Positions 33,725 to 42,434 of a stretch of 64,000 bases of DNA are shown piece after piece. The first letter of the stretch is position 1, and each line of letters opens with the position of its first letter. A program made the translations under genes and the position numbers. The stretch is taken from assembly GCF_026241855.1 (NCBI RefSeq), contig NZ_JAPJDC010000001.1, positions 3,633,706 to 3,697,705 of the forward strand. The letters run 5' to 3'. Source of the DNA: Curtobacterium flaccumfaciens pv. betae. Its GTDB lineage: Bacteria; Actinomycetota; Actinomycetes; Actinomycetales; Microbacteriaceae. The notes beneath the pieces are model-generated. The model was not told the DNA's origin and did not search any database. It worked only from the letters and a program-made list of their open reading frames with translations.

Positions 33725-34171
33725 GTGGCAGCAGCACCGAACGACGACGACGCCGCCGATCTCATGGCCGCGTTCACCGCCGTCGTCCGTGCGAACGCCA
33801 GCCTGGTGAGCCAGCTCAGCGCCCGGGCGGGCGTGCACGAGAACGCCCTCCGCGCCCTGGTGCTCATCAGCGACACCGGGTACTCCACGCCGACGGAGGT
33901 CGCCGGGTACCTGGGGCTGACCTCGGGCGCGGTGACGAACATGATCGACCGGATGAGCACCGCCGGCCTGCTCGAGCGCGCACCGAACCCGGCCGATCGC
34001 CGGGGCTCACTGCTGCGGCTGCTTCCCCCGGGCCATGTCGTCGTGTCGGACTACCAGGAGCGGTACGCAGCGATGCTCCGGGCCGTCGACGGGGCGCACA
34101 AGGGCGAGCTGCACGAGGTGCTCAACGACCTGGCGACGAGTCTGTACGAGCAGGCTGCCGCTGCGTCCTGA
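33725..34171 (+). CDS. MarR family transcriptional regulator
   Basis: A 148-residue winged-helix protein. Residues around 60-105 (TPTEVAGYLGLTSGAVTNMIDRM, read with LERAPNPADRRGSLLRL) are the MarR DNA-binding core with its wing DRR motif. The GTG at 33725 is preceded by AAGAAGG; the longer in-frame ATG gives an unnatural Arg/Pro-rich head. It is divergent from the SipW-TasA-LamG operon and is its most likely regulator. Confidence 0.9.
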   Translation: MAAAPNDDDAADLMAAFTAVVRANASLVSQLSARAGVHENALRALVLISDTGYSTPTEVAGYLGLTSGAVTNMIDRMSTAGLLERAPNPADRRGSLLRLLPPGHVVVSDYQERYAAMLRAVDGAHKGELHEVLNDLATSLYEQAAAAS

Positions 34172-34194
34172 TCTCGCTCGTGCGGACCGCGCGT

Positions 34195-35169
34195 CTACCT
34201 GGTGTGGATCGCCCGTTCCTCTGTCGAGGTGAGGCCGGCACGGCGTTCCCGATCCGTCCCGCGGGCACGCTCGTCCTCGAGTACCCGCACGACGGTGTCC
34301 CGGATGGGTCGGGTCACCCCGCCGGCGTCCGTGAACGCCACCGAAGAGCGCTGCGCGAACCCGGCCTCCGACACCGGGATCCACAGGGGGAGTGATCGCG
34401 GTCCGGCCCAGTAGGCCACGTCATGCGCAAGCAGGAGGTCGTCGTCGACCGCGACCAGCTCGTCGTCGAAGCCGGTGACCTCGGCGACGCACCGGAAGAA
34501 GTCCTGCATCGGCGTCGGAGCGCCCACGGCGTTGACCGTGCCGACGAACCCGTCGCGCCCGGCACGGACGAGCCAGGCGGCGAGGTCCGCGACGTCGATC
34601 ACCTGGACGAACCGCTCCGCCGTCGTCGGCACCAGCACCGGCCCCGGCCCACCGCGGTCGAAGCGTGCCGGCCAGTACCCGAACCGGTCACTGGGGTCGC
34701 CGGGCCCGACGATCAACCCCGGTCGCGCGATGAGCAGCCGCGACCCGAGGCGGAGCCGGGTGGTGCGTTCGGCGAGGACCTTCGCGTCGGCGTAGGCGGA
34801 CGGGTCCCTCGGCTCCACCAGTCGAGCGGACTCGTCGGCGCCCGGTTGGTCGTTGTCCGCGTACACCGAGACCGTCGACACCAGGGTCCAGTGCGCGGCC
34901 CGGTCGGCGAGGGCGTCGAGCGCCGGTGCGACGAGTTCGGGGGCGTGGGCGAGCTCGATGACCTCGTCCCAGCCACCGGTGGCCTGTTCGTACGCGCCGG
35001 CCAGGGCTCGATCCGCCTGGACGAAGTGCGCTCCCTCAGGGACGCTGCCGGTGGTGCCCCGGGCAAGGCAGGTGACGTCGGCGCCCTCGGACAACAGCTC
35101 GTCGACGATCGTCCGTCCGAGCCAACCGGTGCCACCGAGTACCAGGACGCGTCGCACGCGCTGCGGCAT
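34195..35169 (-). CDS. NAD-dependent epimerase/dehydratase-like reductase
   Basis: A 324-residue extended SDR. The motif GGTGWLGRTIV (residues 12-22) binds the dinucleotide. YADAKVLAER supplies the Tyr-Lys pair, and ARPGLIVGPGD is typical of the subgroup related to mRNA-binding CSP41-like and isoflavone-reductase-like proteins. The substrate is unknown. Its start and the MOSC gene stop overlap by one base (TGATG), so they are co-translated. Confidence 0.9.
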   Translation of the reverse strand: MPQRVRRVLVLGGTGWLGRTIVDELLSEGADVTCLARGTTGSVPEGAHFVQADRALAGAYEQATGGWDEVIELAHAPELVAPALDALADRAAHWTLVSTVSVYADNDQPGADESARLVEPRDPSAYADAKVLAERTTRLRLGSRLLIARPGLIVGPGDPSDRFGYWPARFDRGGPGPVLVPTTAERFVQVIDVADLAAWLVRAGRDGFVGTVNAVGAPTPMQDFFRCVAEVTGFDDELVAVDDDLLLAHDVAYWAGPRSLPLWIPVSEAGFAQRSSVAFTDAGGVTRPIRDTVVRVLEDERARGTDRERRAGLTSTEERAIHTR

Positions 35170-35729
35170 CAGACGGGCTGGAGGGGTCGTCGTTCGCCGT
35201 CCGGGAGCTCGACCCGGATGCGATCGCCCGGCCGGACCGTCCCCCCGGTGAGCACGACGCTCATCACGCCGCCCTTGCGCTCGACCGTGCCGTCCTCGGC
35301 GCGCCCCAGCACGGCACGCAGGAGTCCCGGCTCGAAGCCGTTGATCTGCTGGCACGGGTTCCGCAGGCCGGTGACCCGGACGGAGGCGTCCTCACCGAGG
35401 TGCAGCACCGCCCCCTCGGGCAGCCCGAGCAGGTCCACGCCGCTCGTCGTCACGTTCTCGCCCATCTGGCCCGGTTCGACGCTGAACCCGGCCTCGGCGA
35501 CCTCGTCGAACAGCTCGGCGTGCAGCAGGTGGACCTGGCGCAGGTTCGGCTGCGAGGGGTCACGGGCGACCCGGGAGCGGTGCTGCACGGTCGTGCCGGC
35601 GTGGGCATCACCCTCGATGCCCCACCCCGCCACGAGCGTCACCGCGTCGACCAACGGCTTGCTGAACCGGTGCTCGCCGTCCTTGCTCACCGCGACCACG
35701 CGCGGCTGGTCCATGTCGTCCCCGCTCAT
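35169..35729 (-). CDS. MOSC domain protein
   Basis: A 186-residue MOSC protein. The mid-region LGLPEGAVLHLGEDASVRVTGLRNPCQQI is the core, and the conserved Cys in NPCQQ would carry the sulfur or molybdenum-cofactor ligand. MOSC proteins move sulfur to, or use, the molybdenum cofactor. YiiM-like members reduce N-hydroxylated bases, which fits a stand-alone MOSC domain. It is upstream of and coupled to the epimerase-like gene. Confidence 0.92.
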   Translation of the reverse strand: MSGDDMDQPRVVAVSKDGEHRFSKPLVDAVTLVAGWGIEGDAHAGTTVQHRSRVARDPSQPNLRQVHLLHAELFDEVAEAGFSVEPGQMGENVTTSGVDLLGLPEGAVLHLGEDASVRVTGLRNPCQQINGFEPGLLRAVLGRAEDGTVERKGGVMSVVLTGGTVRPGDRIRVELPDGERRPLQPV

Positions 35730-35800
35730 GGGGCCGATTCTGCCCCATGGTCGCGGCCGCGCGAGTGCAGCGCCGATCAGCGGCGCTCGCGCAGGCCGGT

Positions 35801-36220
35801 TCAGCGGCGCTTGCGCAGCGCGTTCGTGGCCCACAGGGAGACGGCGATGAGCACGGGCTGGAACAGCAGGCGGACGAAGCGCTTGGTGTCGGTGTCCAGG
35901 CCGAACCCGTCGCGGTGGTGCATCCACTGCGCGATGTTGCCGGGGAAGACCGCCAGGAAGAACACCGCGACAACCCATCCGACGGTCACCTGACGCCGAG
36001 CCAGGAGCATCAGCGCAGCTCCGAGGGAGATCTCCACCACGCCGGAGGCGATCACCGTGATGTCCGTCGGCAGCGGCACGAACTTCGGCACCTGCGCCTG
36101 GAACTCCTCGCGCGCCACCGTCAGGTGGCTGATGCCGGCCCACGTGAGCATCGCGCCGAACAGGATGCGGACGATGGTCCGGGGGCGGGTGGAGCGGACT
36201 GCGGGGGTGCGGGTTGCCAT
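35801..36220 (-). CDS. DoxX family membrane protein
   Basis: A 139-residue protein with four membrane segments. The landmarks TWAGISHLTVAREEF near residue 28 and FPGNIAQWMHHRDGFGLDT near 95 are those of DoxX-like small membrane proteins, whose role in redox or thiol balance is only known in a few species. The ATG at 36220 follows AAAGG. Downstream of the stop, an 18-bp near-copy of the gene's last bases (CAGCGGCGCTCGCGCAG) occurs. Confidence 0.85.
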   Translation of the reverse strand: MATRTPAVRSTRPRTIVRILFGAMLTWAGISHLTVAREEFQAQVPKFVPLPTDITVIASGVVEISLGAALMLLARRQVTVGWVVAVFFLAVFPGNIAQWMHHRDGFGLDTDTKRFVRLLFQPVLIAVSLWATNALRKRR

Positions 36221-36275
36221 CGGGGTGGTGCCTTTCACGGTCGTGGTGGGGTTCGGTGGAGTGGGGGAGCCGAGG

Positions 36276-36740
36276 TCAGCGGCTGCGGAGGACTCGGCGT
36301 CGGCGTGCGGCCTCGAACGTGATCGCGGCAGCGGCGGCACCGAGCGTGAGGATCCGAGCGACCGGACGGCCGCGGGTCGAGGCGGCCAGACGCAGTGCGC
36401 CGACGAGCGCGAGTGCCCCGGCAGCACCGGTCGTGGTCGTCGCCTGCCGGTCTTCGAGGTCGATCACGAGCCGGGTCCCGCCGAGGGCGGTCGCCGCGAT
36501 GGTGGAGCCGGTGCCGACCAGGTGACTCCCGGGGGCACGGCGGAACGCTGCAGCGGCGAGTCCGAGCCCGGACAGGACGTCCAGGGCCGGGATGCCGAGT
36601 GCGTGCGGGACGCCCGGCTCGAAGCCCCGGCGCTGCATCTGCCGGGCCCTGGCGCGCAGCGGGGTGCGGCGAACCATGACGATGCCGTGCCCGGTGAGCA
36701 AGCCACCGGTGACGAGGTCGATCCAGCTGGTCAATTTCAC
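36276..36740 (-). CDS. membrane protein of unknown function under palindromic operator
   Basis: A 154-residue, Ala/Leu/Gly-rich protein with three or four probable membrane segments and an Arg-rich tail (ARRRRVLRSR). The GTG at 36740 follows GGAG by six bases; ATG and GTG codons further upstream fall inside a perfect inverted repeat that is more likely operator DNA. It could form a unit with the DoxX gene 55 bp downstream. No family is recognised. Confidence 0.65.
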   Translation of the reverse strand: MKLTSWIDLVTGGLLTGHGIVMVRRTPLRARARQMQRRGFEPGVPHALGIPALDVLSGLGLAAAAFRRAPGSHLVGTGSTIAATALGGTRLVIDLEDRQATTTTGAAGALALVGALRLAASTRGRPVARILTLGAAAAAITFEAARRRRVLRSR

Positions 36741-36751
36741 GTTGTGCTCCA

Positions 36752-36771
36752 TTAGGTTGCGCACAACCTAA
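36752..36771 (-). promoter_or_regulatory. perfect palindromic operator at the -10 region
   Basis: TTAGGTTG-CGCA-CAACCTAA is a perfect 8-bp-arm inverted repeat, 12 bp upstream of the GTG at 36740. Read on the minus strand, TAGGTT within it would be a -10, with ACGACA 17 bp upstream as a -35. No TetR or MarR gene adjoins, so the repressor that binds here is unknown. Confidence 0.65.
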
Positions 36772-37036
36772 CACGTCGGGGACGATGTGTCGTCGTGACG
36801 GCCATGAGTGCGAGTGCACGAACACGTTGCGGGTGTTGTTGTGTGTACGCCAACGCGAGCGAGGTTCCCCAGGAGATCCCGGTGATGACCCAGGCGTCGA
36901 TCCCGCTTCTTCATGGCGTCCCCGCACCCGACGCTGTAAATCGACGGGCTTCCCACGACGCCGCACCGCTGACTCGCCGCCGGGAAAACCGCAGCGGACC
37001 ATCGTCGCCCTGCTGAACGGGCGCCGCTGGTAGCCG

Positions 37037-37631
37037 ACCATTACCCTCAAACTCATCGGCACTCAGGGTTCGCCGGCCGGGGCGCTCGAACTGCTCCGTG
37101 TCCTCGAGCCGGAGCGGCCGGAAGAACTCTGGTACCGCGACAACGACACCGGCCCGCCGGATACGAGGTCCTCCGCTCGTACCGGGACGCCGAGGAGGTG
37201 GTCCGTTCCCGGAGCGACCACAGCCCGTGGGCATCGATCTACCGCGACGTCGGCGACGACAACGACCCGACTGGTGGCGGTTCTGCTTCGAAGTCCTCAG
37301 CAGTGGCGATCGCATTTTCATCTGCGGTTGCGTCGAAGTGCCTGGCTCAACCTGGTTCTGGTCGAATTGGCCACGACCGGTCGACTTCGGCACCTTGACG
37401 TCGGCGACGGTCGGTCCCGCGTGGTACCGCGGCGAGGTATGGGAGCAGCAGCTGCAGCTGCAGCTGCAGACGATCAACGACCCGGTCGCGCAGCTCCGTC
37501 CAGCACTGAACGCAACCCGCTTCGAGGCCGACCAGTTGTGGGGGTACCGGTGGCTGAACCGGTGGAACGACCGGTCGCTGCTGGAGCAATTGCGCACGCC
37601 GCTCTCTGATCCGACTCCGCTTTCGGGTTAG
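37037..37631 (+). pseudogene. frameshifted pseudogene, protein family not recognised
   Basis: Three coding stretches follow one another in three frames: TITLKLIGTQGSPAGALELL onward to about 37159, then GYEVLRSYRDAEEVVRSRSD onward to about 37269, then DWWRFCFEVLSSGDRIFI to the stop at 37629. Each junction is a -1 shift, as from single-base deletions at CCGCCGGA and ACCCGAC. The first stretch begins after TAG with no usual start codon. Joined, they give about 198 residues with a consistent composition (Trp, Arg and Leu rich). Read errors in GC runs are an alternative. Confidence 0.65.
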
Positions 37632-38089
37632 CCGACGGCGGTCAGTGCCGGCAACATCGTCGAGGTACCGCTCTCACCCCATGCGCGGAGGCGTTCTTCT
37701 CGCGCTGGGTCGACGTACCGGAAGCTCTGTGGTGGTTCGAGCCCGATTTCGCTCCGGAGCAGTGCCAGCGGCATGGCCTTCGGCCACCGGATTGGCGAGC
37801 GCACACGCAGGATGGCAGCGTCGTTGACGTTGTCGAGGTACTCCTCGAGCGGTTGCCGATGAATCTGGATCTCATGCCGGTACAAGTCCCATACGGACGA
37901 CGCGGCAGGGCGGTCGATGCCTTCGAGCTCGATGGTGCCGAGGACTGCGCGGTCCGGGGTGCTTGAGTACACGTAGATCGTGGCGGGCGTTGCGACGGCG
38001 GGAAACCGTCGTCGAACCTCGGCGGTCTTCGTGCCCTCCAGCAGTGCGTGTGCGAAGGCGGGCCGGACTGAGAGCAGGATCGATGTCAA
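37628..38089 (-). CDS. ASCH domain protein coupled to GNAT-PIN protein
   Basis: A 153-residue protein with an ASCH (PUA-like) fold. The N-terminus LLSVRPAFAHALLEGTKTAE followed by VRRRFP is the ASCH signature, with the conserved Gly-Thr-Lys and an Arg-rich loop. IYVYSSTPDRAVLGTIEL forms the next strands. ASCH proteins bind RNA or act as nucleoside hydrolases. The TTG start at 38089 is preceded by AGGAG and overlaps the stop of the GNAT-PIN gene by 4 bp, so the two proteins are made together. Confidence 0.85.
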   Translation of the reverse strand: MTSILLSVRPAFAHALLEGTKTAEVRRRFPAVATPATIYVYSSTPDRAVLGTIELEGIDRPAASSVWDLYRHEIQIHRQPLEEYLDNVNDAAILRVRSPIRWPKAMPLALLRSEIGLEPPQSFRYVDPAREERLRAWGESGTSTMLPALTAVG

Positions 38090-40113
38090 CGTGCGCTCCT
38101 GCCTTGGCTCTGGATGAGGTCGTCAAACAGCGTGGACGGTACCTGCCGGAACGAGGGTATCGGGTGCTTCACGTCGTGCTGCTCCAACAGTTCGGCAAGT
38201 TCGGGACCCCCGATCCGGCGGCCTAACAACTCAGTGTCCTCGAACCGTATGACAGTGACTCGTCCGCGCTTGTCGGCAGCTGAGCGCACGTCCCGACGCT
38301 TAAACACCCCGACCTGCTTGTGTCTGCGAAATGCCTCGTCGGGTGATGTGCGCTCGTAACCGAGGCTCCTGGAGTAGGCAACGATGCTCCGAATGGTTTC
38401 CGTGTCGTCCGCAGAGGCGTACCAGAGGATGCGAGCGCCAGGTGGGGGAAGCGCTCGACTGCTCCCGCTGTAATACACGTGTTCTCGCGAGAGGCCCAGC
38501 GCCAACGGTCGGTCGTCTCCCCAGAGCGCTTGCCTCGGGATGCCGAACAGCGGGTAGACGAAGCGCGGCTGGATGGGCGCGATGTATGTCGGTGCCCCTG
38601 CCCGCAAGAGCACCACGGGCCAGAACCGGTGCTCAATGTCTCGCAGCTGCGCTGCGGTCTGGAGTACCTCTGTGGGGTGGTCGGCGAGGAATCGCGATGC
38701 AGGTTCTGCCCGATCGATCACTTCGGCACACAGCTCGTCGTCGAAGCCCTCTGTCCGGAGACCGTCGCGGACGACATCGGCGACTACTGGGTCGGTGATC
38801 TCGACGACGGGCAGCTGGTTCTGACGGGCGACGTGGCGCGTGTGACGAGCGAGCTGGAGCGCGACCGTCGTCGTTTCGCGACGGCGTGCGACTCGCATGA
38901 GCGGAATCACCAGCATCTCGTCGCCAGGATGTTCAGCGAGCATCGCCCAGGGTCGTTCCCGTTCGTCGATGAGAACTCGGGTGGACCTCGGGTGGGATGC
39001 GATTGACGCGCGGATGAGCCGTCGTAGATCGCTGCCTCGTTCGTTCCGCTCGTGGGTGAGGAACGTGTCGACCAGCTGGTCGATCGTGAAAAAAGTTGCC
39101 GGAACCCAGCGCAGGTCGATGTCCTCGATGAGTCTGGACTGGAACACGGGTTGCCCGAGCCGTTGATCGACCTGCTGTATTAGCTCATGCGGACGGAGAA
39201 CGCGAAGCTGGGTGTCGACGGGGAGGTAGGAGTCGGCAAGTCGCAGCAAGCGGGTGTCGTTCGTGACGAAGAACGCCGCGTGTGCGGCAAGCGCGTCAGC
39301 GATGTGATTCAGGTCGTCGCGCAGCGACGGGTCTGCCGCGAGCTCTTCCGGGCCGATTCGTTGCAACAGGACGTCGAGCACTGAAGTATCTTCACGGCGA
39401 ATGGACCGCAACCGAACGAGGTGGTCCGCTCCGGAACGTTGTCGGGAGCGTTCGTCTTCGTCATCAATGCGGTCGATTTCGACGTCAACCTGCGGAGAGA
39501 CGACCGCAGTGATCTCCGCCGCTATCCAGTCTGCGGTGAGGCCAAGGGACGCATCGCGATCAGCGCGATCGAGTTCGGAGGAGCCGTAGAGGTCGGCGAC
39601 GATGTTGGTGTCGTACACAACCAGCGGCAGCCCTGCCCCGAGCGCCGCATCTTCGAACAGGTCAAGCTCTCCGAGCGGCATCCACCAGCGCGTCAGGGTG
39701 GATCCGGCGGCCGCCCTGCCGGCTCGTTCGCCGCGGGGCGACAGTCCCACAGCCGCCCAAAACCGATCCAGCCCGTAATCGCGACGACAGTAGGCGACAA
39801 CGCCAATGGCTTCGGGGTGAGCCTGCACCGCGGCATCAACGAGCATCTTCCCGATGCCCGTCCCGCGGAGACCGACGCAGACGTGCACCAGCTTGATGTA
39901 GCCGGCGCGTGGGACGTCGTAGATGCAATACCCGACGATGTCTCCGCCGACGCGGGCGATGACGACGGTGCCGCGGCCGAGACGGTCCTCGAACGCGGAG
40001 TCCGTTAGGAACCCGAGCGTGGCCCGGTTCGCTTTCGCAAGCAGCAGTAGTTGGTCCCAATCGTCCGGCTTCGCGCTGACATGCTCGAGAACGACGTCGT
40101 GTTGCCCATCCAT
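38086..40113 (-). CDS. multidomain GNAT-PIN protein with PUA-like C-terminus
   Basis: A 675-residue protein from the ATG at 40113. Residues 1-150 are a GNAT acetyltransferase: VVIARVGGDIVGYCIYDV, then the acetyl-CoA loop RGTGIGKM at 83-90. Residues 163-300 are a PIN nuclease with candidate acids D168 (VYDTN), E212, D273 (NHIADAL) and D286 (TNDTR). The remaining 370 residues have no clear assignment; IPRQALWGDDRPLALGLSRE and PPGARILWYASADD resemble PUA/ASCH-type RNA-binding modules. The ASCH gene is coupled at its 3' end. The whole looks like an RNA-acting effector with a modifying domain. Confidence 0.85.
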   Translation of the reverse strand: MDGQHDVVLEHVSAKPDDWDQLLLLAKANRATLGFLTDSAFEDRLGRGTVVIARVGGDIVGYCIYDVPRAGYIKLVHVCVGLRGTGIGKMLVDAAVQAHPEAIGVVAYCRRDYGLDRFWAAVGLSPRGERAGRAAAGSTLTRWWMPLGELDLFEDAALGAGLPLVVYDTNIVADLYGSSELDRADRDASLGLTADWIAAEITAVVSPQVDVEIDRIDDEDERSRQRSGADHLVRLRSIRREDTSVLDVLLQRIGPEELAADPSLRDDLNHIADALAAHAAFFVTNDTRLLRLADSYLPVDTQLRVLRPHELIQQVDQRLGQPVFQSRLIEDIDLRWVPATFFTIDQLVDTFLTHERNERGSDLRRLIRASIASHPRSTRVLIDERERPWAMLAEHPGDEMLVIPLMRVARRRETTTVALQLARHTRHVARQNQLPVVEITDPVVADVVRDGLRTEGFDDELCAEVIDRAEPASRFLADHPTEVLQTAAQLRDIEHRFWPVVLLRAGAPTYIAPIQPRFVYPLFGIPRQALWGDDRPLALGLSREHVYYSGSSRALPPPGARILWYASADDTETIRSIVAYSRSLGYERTSPDEAFRRHKQVGVFKRRDVRSAADKRGRVTVIRFEDTELLGRRIGGPELAELLEQHDVKHPIPSFRQVPSTLFDDLIQSQGRSAR

Positions 40114-40389
40114 GGTGGTCTCATCGTGCCGATCACTAGACGTGAGTAGGACTCGACGCGCCGCTCGGCGCGTGAGGTTGTCAAGGTCAAGGGATTCCCA
40201 ATCGCCGCTCGGGTCCCCGTCAAGCCGCCCTGTCGAATCGAGGACGCGGACTTGAGGGCGTCCGGAATGGCCCGTGTTGAAGACCAGGCGGGTCAGCCGT
40301 GCGTCACATAACGGAGTTCCGGTTCTGACCCACGCCCAGGCTTCGCAACGCTTAGGTCCGGTGTGAGTGGGCATCACTGACGCGCGGCG

Positions 40390-40968
40390 CTAGATGTTGA
40401 TGATCTGCGCCAGGCTCTGCTCGGGCGCGTCGGGCGTGAGCCGCCAGAAGATGGCGATGTTGATCGGGCCGCTGAGAGTGCCGCGTTCTACGACTACGAA
40501 CTCGAATGAACCGCCTTTCGGGACTTCTGTCCAGTCGTCCTGCCCGGAGCGCATCCGCTTCCGCGTTCTGTCGTCGTTGCCTTCGACGTGAGCCCACGCC
40601 CTGTGCCCCGTCCGGTTGAGTGCCATCCACCGCTCCGCGCCTGCGTAGTGGAACTCCCACTCGTCGAACGCGGCGGTCCGCGCCGCCATCTCGACTTGTC
40701 GCTCCTGGGCCGTGGCGCTCCGTTCCGCAGCGTTAGCGGACCGCTCGGAAGCGTGCAGGGCGGCCTGTTCGTGCCGGGCAGCCAGATCACGGGCGCTCTC
40801 TGCCTCGCTGCGGGCCTTTCGAGCCTGGATGGCCTGGTAGCCGGCGAAGACCGTCGCAACTCCCGTAACGATCAAAAGCCCGAGGTTGATGATGATTGAG
40901 GCATCCACTGCGTCACCGTATCGGGGCCTCGGCCGCCGCGACCCGGGCACGTCGGTTGTGCTCGACAT
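40390..40968 (-). CDS. membrane-anchored coiled-coil protein, unknown
   Basis: A 192-residue protein. One membrane segment (about residues 24-46) is followed by a long Ala/Glu/Arg coiled coil (about 48-105) and a C-terminal globular part with WMALNRTGHRAWAHVEG and FEFVVVERG. It is not recognised. Its start lies 9 bp from the start of the plus-strand gene at 40978, so one of the two may in truth begin further in, for example at the in-frame GTG at 40905, just before the membrane segment. Confidence 0.65.
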   Translation of the reverse strand: MSSTTDVPGSRRPRPRYGDAVDASIIINLGLLIVTGVATVFAGYQAIQARKARSEAESARDLAARHEQAALHASERSANAAERSATAQERQVEMAARTAAFDEWEFHYAGAERWMALNRTGHRAWAHVEGNDDRTRKRMRSGQDDWTEVPKGGSFEFVVVERGTLSGPINIAIFWRLTPDAPEQSLAQIINI

Positions 40969-40977
40969 ACTGTTCGC

Positions 40978-41895
40978 GTGACTGACTCAGCGGACGACGT
41001 ATCGATCGGCTCGGAGGATCGCGTCATCTCCGCGATGGTGCTCCCGAGTTTCAACGCGCCCGGCTCGATTCTGCCGCCAACCGAAGTGGAACGCGGCGCG
41101 GTGAAGACCAGCGGCGACTGGCAAGTACTCGGCGCACAGGCGACGACCTGGGAGATCCGCGGAACGCTCGCTGGTGTTGAGCACGGCAGGCTCGCTGAGC
41201 TGTTCGGGTTGGCGGGGGCGGCGGGGGAGCAGCTCGGGCTTGCCGCGACAGCGAGCCGGGACATCGCTCGGTGGCTCGCTGTCATTGAGGACGTGAACGA
41301 TGGATGGGGGTTCGCTACCCGTGCGGCGACGGAACGACTCGTGTCGTATCTGCACTCCGCATCGCATCACTTCGGCAGTGTCGCCACGCGGACGATGCTC
41401 CTCAGGCCGCCGGCGTCCAGCCCGCTGGTCCGGAAGCAGGCGCGGTACGCCAGGGACTACCCGGACCGGCCGGCGCTGTGGACGCCGTTCTCGTCCGACC
41501 CGGCCGCGTTCTTTCCGTTGAATCGGGAAACAGCGCGTGTGCTCCGCCGCGAGGCACGATGCCACGACGCGGAGTGCTTCACGCACGTCTCAGACGCGGT
41601 CTCCTCAGTGACCGTGGACGACCGTTGGGAGGAGATGGTTGGGCGCCGCCACAACGAGTATCACCGGTGGCGCGTGCAGTCCTCGCCGGGGGCGGACCCG
41701 GCGGAGTTCCCGTGGAAGCGTGAAGCGGATACCTTGACGCTGTCAGTGCGGGTGCAGCGTGCAGTGCCGTTCGATCCGATGAGGACGATGAAGCTCGCGG
41801 AGGACGCTCGCGCGGGGTTGCACCTGCTCGCTACGGCGATGCGCACTTGGCTGAGCGTCTGGGAGGAGAGCTGGGAAGAGTTCCTCGCAGGCTGA
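40978..41895 (+). CDS. hypothetical protein, 305 residues
   Basis: No domain is recognised. The N-terminal part (residues 1-75) reads like a beta-rich domain ending GDWQVLGAQATTWEIRG. The remainder is helical, with conserved-looking LYLHS-type His/Ser (SYLHSASHHFG) and DDRWEEMVGRRHNEYHRW motifs. It lacks signal and membrane segments. Codon bias is weaker than in the core genes, consistent with acquired DNA. It is divergent from the coiled-coil gene, with almost no space for two promoters between them. Confidence 0.7.
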   Translation: MTDSADDVSIGSEDRVISAMVLPSFNAPGSILPPTEVERGAVKTSGDWQVLGAQATTWEIRGTLAGVEHGRLAELFGLAGAAGEQLGLAATASRDIARWLAVIEDVNDGWGFATRAATERLVSYLHSASHHFGSVATRTMLLRPPASSPLVRKQARYARDYPDRPALWTPFSSDPAAFFPLNRETARVLRREARCHDAECFTHVSDAVSSVTVDDRWEEMVGRRHNEYHRWRVQSSPGADPAEFPWKREADTLTLSVRVQRAVPFDPMRTMKLAEDARAGLHLLATAMRTWLSVWEESWEEFLAG

Positions 41896-41899
41896 TCGA

Positions 41900-42198
41900 T
41901 CGCCCGCGCGGCGGGCTTGCTCAGGCCGCCGGTGACTGGTGGCTGCATACCTCGCCGGGTTGCGAAGATCACGGCCCTGCATGACGTCAAAGTCGGTGGC
42001 GTCGGCGGTGTGGATGAGGTGGGCCATGAATGTGTCAGCGTCGAACCGGGCATCGGTCCCGTCGACTCGGGCTTCCATCCCAACGAGCGCATCCGCGACA
42101 TCCGAAGGGTGATCTCCGGCGTACAGCCGGTCAACGTCCTTTCGGCTGAGCTTCACTACGGTGCACGACTTCACCAACGCTTCGAACGCGTCTAACAA
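41900..42198 (-). pseudogene. truncated gene fragment lacking its own stop
   Basis: A coding-like frame starts at a TTG (42198) and runs about 90 residues (SRKDVDRLYAGDHPSDVADA, ARFDADTFMAHLIHTADA) with good codon bias. It then passes without a stop into sequence antisense to the 305-residue gene. It has lost its 3' end and has no ribosome site. It is probably the remnant of a larger gene. Confidence 0.45.
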
Positions 42199-42222
42199 TG
42201 TGGGTGAGTCAGGCCCTCGTCG

Positions 42223-42434
42223 TCAGGTTTTTCCGTCCACCATGACAGACACGCCGTTGTGGCTGGCACGTTCGGCGAGTCCGAGCAGACGGTGCGCCGA
42301 GAGAGCGGTAAGTGCGTCGAGCGAGGCGAAGTGGACTGCGTCGGTCGCCGACACATTGAGTGGGCAAATGGCCGTCTGTATCCGTGTGCTTCGGGTCCGG
42401 CGGCCGTAGGGGTCGACCGCCCGAACTGACGTCG
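42223..42434 (-). pseudogene. C-terminal gene remnant, PIN/VapC-like
   Basis: A minus-strand frame with strong coding bias ends at TGA 42225-42223 but has no start. VSATDAVHFASLDALTALSA, then HRLLGLAERASHNGVSVMVD, resembles the last helices and strand of VapC-type PIN toxins. The upstream part is degraded. A broken toxin gene would fit this island. Confidence 0.4.

Noticed and set aside
36795..37016. Small plus-strand frame before the pseudogene
   Set aside because: Cys/Arg-rich text without bias or a ribosome site; it may be further debris, but nothing supports a gene.
40114..40377. N-terminal extension of the GNAT-PIN protein up to 40377
   Set aside because: The in-frame upstream text has no GNAT features and poor codon bias; the ATG at 40113 begins the domain cleanly.
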